Program-made: the position numbers and the translations under genes
Source of the DNA: Salinisphaera dokdonensis
Lineage (GTDB): Bacteria > Pseudomonadota > Gammaproteobacteria > Nevskiales > Salinisphaeraceae
Length of the DNA stretch: 64,000 nucleotides
Reading direction: 5' to 3'
Assembly: GCF_040361215.1 (NCBI RefSeq)
Contig: NZ_APND01000005.1
Coordinates: 272,207 to 336,206, forward strand
Notes under the pieces: generated by a model
Database searches by the model: none
What the model saw: only the letters and a program-made list of their open reading frames with translations
What the model was told of the DNA's origin: nothing
Part shown: positions 61,402 to 64,000 of the stretch, piece by piece
Numbering within the stretch: the stretch's first letter is position 1
Layout of the letters: each line of letters opens with the position of its first letter

Positions 61402-61721
61402 TTTTTGGCTCCAATATGCGTAATACGATCACGGCGTCTGTGATCAAGCTCGATCGTATCACTAGCCACACAAGAAACGACGAATTTTCAACCGTGTGCG
61501 GAACACACGCTAACTGCGGTCCGCAATGCAGCCGATGCGGCATGGGCCGGAAGTCCACCGCCTGCACCGGGCCTGGACGTTACTAGTCTATCCATGCCCG
61601 AGATAAATCACGGACTTGGTCTGTGGAAATACGGCCCTAGTTTCCTTGTCACGGGCAAAAGCCAAGGTCTCGAACTCGAGCGTTCTGCACCGGAAACTCC
61701 CCACACGATGTCGTCCCAGCC
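61402..61721. other. 320-bp intergenic region between microprotein 1 and the SHOCT gene
   Basis: Divergent promoter region. The left part holds nested inverted repeats (61423-61459). The right part, 61460-61721, shows no gene, RNA or repeat that I recognise. Confidence 0.55.
61423..61459. promoter_or_regulatory. nested inverted repeats, possible operator
   Basis: ATACGATC (61423-61430) is the exact complement of GATCGTAT (61452-61459). Inside it, GATCAC (61427-61432) pairs with GTGATC (61440-61445). They lie 22-58 bases upstream of microprotein 1. The minus-strand word TCGAGCT within it also occurs upstream of microprotein 2. Confidence 0.45.
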
Positions 61722-62498
61722 ATGACCGATACCTTCAACGAAACACGCCTGGCCGCCCTCGCCGAACAATACGGCTTCAGCGAAGCGGCAGTACGCCACT
61801 TGTTCGAGGCCGTGACCGAAGGCGGCGGCGACATGGCGATGTTCGATCACGACGAATTCCACGGCCCCGGGCAGTGGATGCGTGGCGGCTTGATCATGAC
61901 GACCACCCCCGGCGACCGCGTGCTTAACAACGCGATCGAGTCACTGTGCAATCGCCTCTCGGCACTGCTGCGCGCACAACAGGTACAGGAGCAGCCGGGC
62001 CGAAAAAGAATCAGCCCGACGGCGCGCGCCTGGGATACCAGTGCGGCACCCCGGCAACGCTGGTGGCCCGCCGAATGGGGCGACCCGGTCGCCACCGGCC
62101 AGGCCGACGATCTGGCCTATGCCTTCTTCGACGATGCCGCGCGTCTGGCCATTCAACACGGCCACGATGTCGATCTTTACAAGACAGCGGATCATCACAT
62201 CACCGGCATCTCCCAGGCACAGCAGGGCCCAACCGGGAGTCTGGTTTTCACCACACCGTTCGGCGAACTCGAGCTGGCGCAGTTGGAACGCTGTGATAGC
62301 AGCAGGCAAAACGCCGACGGCCCGACCCGATCCGACCGAATGGCCGACAACGGCGAAAACTGCGCCGACGCGAGTTCAACACAGAGCAGTACCGAGATAC
62401 TGGATGCCATCAAGGAACTCGGCGCCCTGCACCGCGACGGCGTGCTGACCGACGAAGAGTTCGCCGCAAAGAAACAGGACCTGCTGCAAAGGCTCTAG
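61722..62498 (+). CDS. SHOCT domain-containing protein
   Basis: 258 residues, no signal peptide. An N-terminal helical part includes GFSEAAVRHLFEAVTEGGGDMAMFDHDEFHGPGQWMRGG-like sequence (a conserved-looking Asp/His/Trp cluster), then a low-complexity middle. The last ~33 residues are a SHOCT domain (EILDAIKELGALHRDGVLTDEEFAAKKQDLL pattern), a short C-terminal module often on membrane or envelope-associated proteins and thought to mediate oligomerisation. No other family recognised. It begins 320 bases from microprotein 1, divergently. Confidence 0.85.
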   Translation: MTDTFNETRLAALAEQYGFSEAAVRHLFEAVTEGGGDMAMFDHDEFHGPGQWMRGGLIMTTTPGDRVLNNAIESLCNRLSALLRAQQVQEQPGRKRISPTARAWDTSAAPRQRWWPAEWGDPVATGQADDLAYAFFDDAARLAIQHGHDVDLYKTADHHITGISQAQQGPTGSLVFTTPFGELELAQLERCDSSRQNADGPTRSDRMADNGENCADASSTQSSTEILDAIKELGALHRDGVLTDEEFAAKKQDLLQRL

Positions 62499-62530
62499 AG
62501 CGACACGTCTTGACCGTCGCGCCTGAATGC

Positions 62531-63298
62531 CTATTCGCTCTGCCCGCTGCGCCGCCGCATACGCGCCAACAGCCAGGCAACGAGAATCGCCAACGCGCCG
62601 CCGATGAACTTGAGGATGTTGTCCCATACCACGGCCCAGACCTGCAGAAGATGCCCGACGATCACGCTGCGCTGATTCACCTCGACGGTCACGCGCAGGG
62701 TGCGCGCCGCCTTGGAGATCCCGGCGCCCTTGCACTGAGCATTGTCGTAAAGCATCACCCGCGCACCCACCGGGAACGTGCCGCTGGCCTTCGGCACGAT
62801 CGCGAACTGCAGTTCGGAACCGCTGGGGTGAACCTTCACGCATTCCGAATGAGCCGGCTCGACATCGAAATCCGGCGCAAACGGCGTAACGACCGACCAG
62901 TCGCCGAGTGCCGGCATCACCGCATCGTCCGACACCATATGGGCCGGTACATCGGCGCTTTGCGATTCGTGCCCGATCCACACGCGCAGCTCGCCCGCCG
63001 GCCCCGGATGCGACAGCGACTTGTCGACCGCCAGCGTTGCCTTGTAGCGGGTCTGGGCCACGAGATCACGCGGAACAGACTCTTCTGATCTCGCCGTGGC
63101 CACGGGCTGTGGCAGCGCCTCGACCACCGCGACCTCTGCAGCCGGCACGGGGACGGGCGCCTGGCCGGTCGCGTCTTCCGACATCGATACTGCTTCGGCC
63201 GGCGCCTCCGCATCGTTGGCCTGCTCCGAGCACGCGCTCGTGCCAAGCAGAAGCACGAAAAGATAAACCCAGAATAGCGGGCCCCGGCTTCGATTCAT
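62531..63298 (-). CDS. lipoprotein with C-terminal membrane anchor, function unknown
   Basis: 255 residues. Lipobox GTSAC with lipidated Cys23, an Ala/Pro/Glu/Val-rich spacer to about residue 85, then a globular beta-rich domain (RYKATLAVDKSLSHPG, then ELRVWIGHESQ) containing two Cys (SECVKV and NAQCKGAG). Near the end comes a membrane helix (ILKFIGGALAILVAWLLA) with a basic tail RMRRRSGQSE. So both ends may be membrane-attached, with the middle in the periplasm. The ATG at 63298 follows GGAGGGGAG. It converges with the SHOCT gene (32 bases apart). Confidence 0.8.
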   Translation of the reverse strand: MNRSRGPLFWVYLFVLLLGTSACSEQANDAEAPAEAVSMSEDATGQAPVPVPAAEVAVVEALPQPVATARSEESVPRDLVAQTRYKATLAVDKSLSHPGPAGELRVWIGHESQSADVPAHMVSDDAVMPALGDWSVVTPFAPDFDVEPAHSECVKVHPSGSELQFAIVPKASGTFPVGARVMLYDNAQCKGAGISKAARTLRVTVEVNQRSVIVGHLLQVWAVVWDNILKFIGGALAILVAWLLARMRRRSGQSE

Positions 63299-63693
63299 CC
63301 GTCTCCCCTCCAACGGACTCGGCCGGGCACCAAAAGCGCCTACGCCGCTTCTGATCGATTAAAGCACAGGCTTCAGGCGCTGTCGTCTGCCTACAACACC
63401 CTTCGAGGCTAAACGCAAAAATTGCTATTCGGCCCAGTATGGAGGTCGACGTATTATTAATCGGGGAGTGAATCCGAAATTTCAGACACACAATGTAAGA
63501 CCTTACCGCCGCTATCGTGCGCATCCGACGCCCATGCGCTACCCAACGAAAAAAGCGCCCGAAGCGTTGGCCATTGCAGCCGTTACTTCGGGCGCTTCTA
63601 TCTACGGGCCGTGTCGGCAGCCTTTAGTCGGTGGGGCTTAAAAATCCCGGCACGTACTGCTGTGCGCTAAACATCGCGCCGACAATTATCGTC
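63299..63693. other. 395-bp intergenic region upstream of the anchored lipoprotein gene
   Basis: Contains the promoter side of the lipoprotein gene and, near its right end, the terminator of microprotein 2 (63549-63595). An AT-rich patch lies around 63410-63480. No further gene recognised. Confidence 0.5.
63549..63595 (-). terminator. terminator downstream of microprotein 2
   Basis: 10-bp perfect arms GCGCCCGAAG (63555-63564) and CTTCGGGCGC (63586-63595), 21-base loop, followed on the minus strand by six T's. It lies about 100 bases past the microprotein stop, implying a short independent transcript. Confidence 0.8.
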
Positions 63694-63768
63694 TTACAGG
63701 ATGCCCGCAAACGACAGCACCGCGACCACGACGACCACAAGGCCGACGAGATAGATAACCTGATTCAT
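63694..63768 (-). CDS. 24-residue hydrophobic microprotein, copy 2
   Basis: 24 codons plus TAA with GGGAG seven bases before the ATG. The product has a polar start (MNQ) and a single membrane helix, core YLVGLVVVVVAVLSFAGI, paralogous to the frame at 61327-61401 (17 of 24 residues identical, same length, same strand). A strong terminator downstream suggests it is expressed as its own small mRNA. No known family recognised. Confidence 0.7.
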   Translation of the reverse strand: MNQVIYLVGLVVVVVAVLSFAGIL

Positions 63769-64000
63769 GACAACTCCCTGATGCGATTGATGTAGCTCGA
63801 CGAAATACTATCATCGGCTGCGCTGAGCCACGACGATTATCATCCCCATGTCGGGCTGCCAGGTGCGGTCGATCAGGCCAAGTGAAAGGCACTCGGTCAA
63901 GCGGTGGACGGGGCAACCATTCCTCACCGCACGTCGCTGCTATGCACGATTCAAGACCTCGCATCTTGAAGATGCCGACAGAAATCGAGACGCTAGTCTC

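Noticed and set aside
1..64000. CRISPR arrays, rRNA, prophage or full insertion sequences
   Set aside because: No regularly spaced repeats, rRNA-like sequence, integrase, capsid or transposase genes were seen on either strand.

Overview
The window is GC-rich chromosomal DNA with the gene complement of a Gram-negative gammaproteobacterium: LPS inner-core genes, lpxL, glnE, groES-groEL under a sigma32-like promoter, the zapA-6S RNA-5-formyl-THF cyclo-ligase block and the proC-yggT-metX-metW block. Sodium-coupled amino-acid uptake (PutP, NSS, AGCS) plus a Na+/H+-type antiporter suggest a marine or halophilic bacterium. A Salinisphaera-like organism is my inference, not something the sequence proves. 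I see no phage, plasmid, tRNA, rRNA or CRISPR sequence. The one mobile-type element is a 265-bp MITE-like repeat.

Layout. 1-3.2 kb: 5' part of wecB and a large secreted lipoprotein (end of a surface-polysaccharide region). 3.2-9 kb: an AT-rich intergenic stretch, then convergent putA and putP for proline use. 9-11 kb: a CotH-like lipoprotein. 11.2-21.7 kb: LPS and cell-envelope cluster (waaA, hldE, lpxL, kdkA, hldD, a GT4 glycosyltransferase) interleaved with ilvE and glnE. 21.8-25.5 kb: groEL, groES and the thiolase fadI. 25.8-28.5 kb: two sodium-coupled amino-acid transporters. 28.6-32.3 kb: hemH, sohB, degQ. 32.4-35 kb: a small coiled-coil gene, zapA, 6S RNA, the folate cyclo-ligase, an EVE-domain gene and an NTF2-like gene. 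35-38.8 kb: GT9, a cation efflux protein, ilvA. 38.9-42.5 kb: proC, yggT, metX, metW and a DUF4426 gene. 42.5-47.4 kb: TerB-like, hydrolase, antiporter, SH3 protein, tatD. 47.5-48.2 kb: a YqjD/YqjE-like membrane pair.

48.4-55.8 kb is an iron-acquisition region. A periplasmic protein resembling the extracytoplasmic domain of FTR1 iron permeases opens a ferric ABC transporter operon (fbpABC). It is convergent with a TonB-dependent siderophore receptor plus piuC. Both promoters carry Fur-box-like palindromes.

56-64 kb holds an MFS transporter, a CAYC thioredoxin-like protein whose stop codon lies in the MITE-like repeat, a small lipoprotein, an acyl-CoA ligase, a GFA-family protein, a SHOCT protein and a lipoprotein with a C-terminal membrane anchor. 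Flanking the last two are two paralogous 24-residue hydrophobic microprotein genes, too short for ordinary gene callers. The least-described items are these microproteins with their neighbours, the FTR1-like/FbpABC combination, the MITE-like repeat, and the metW/DUF4426 overlap.
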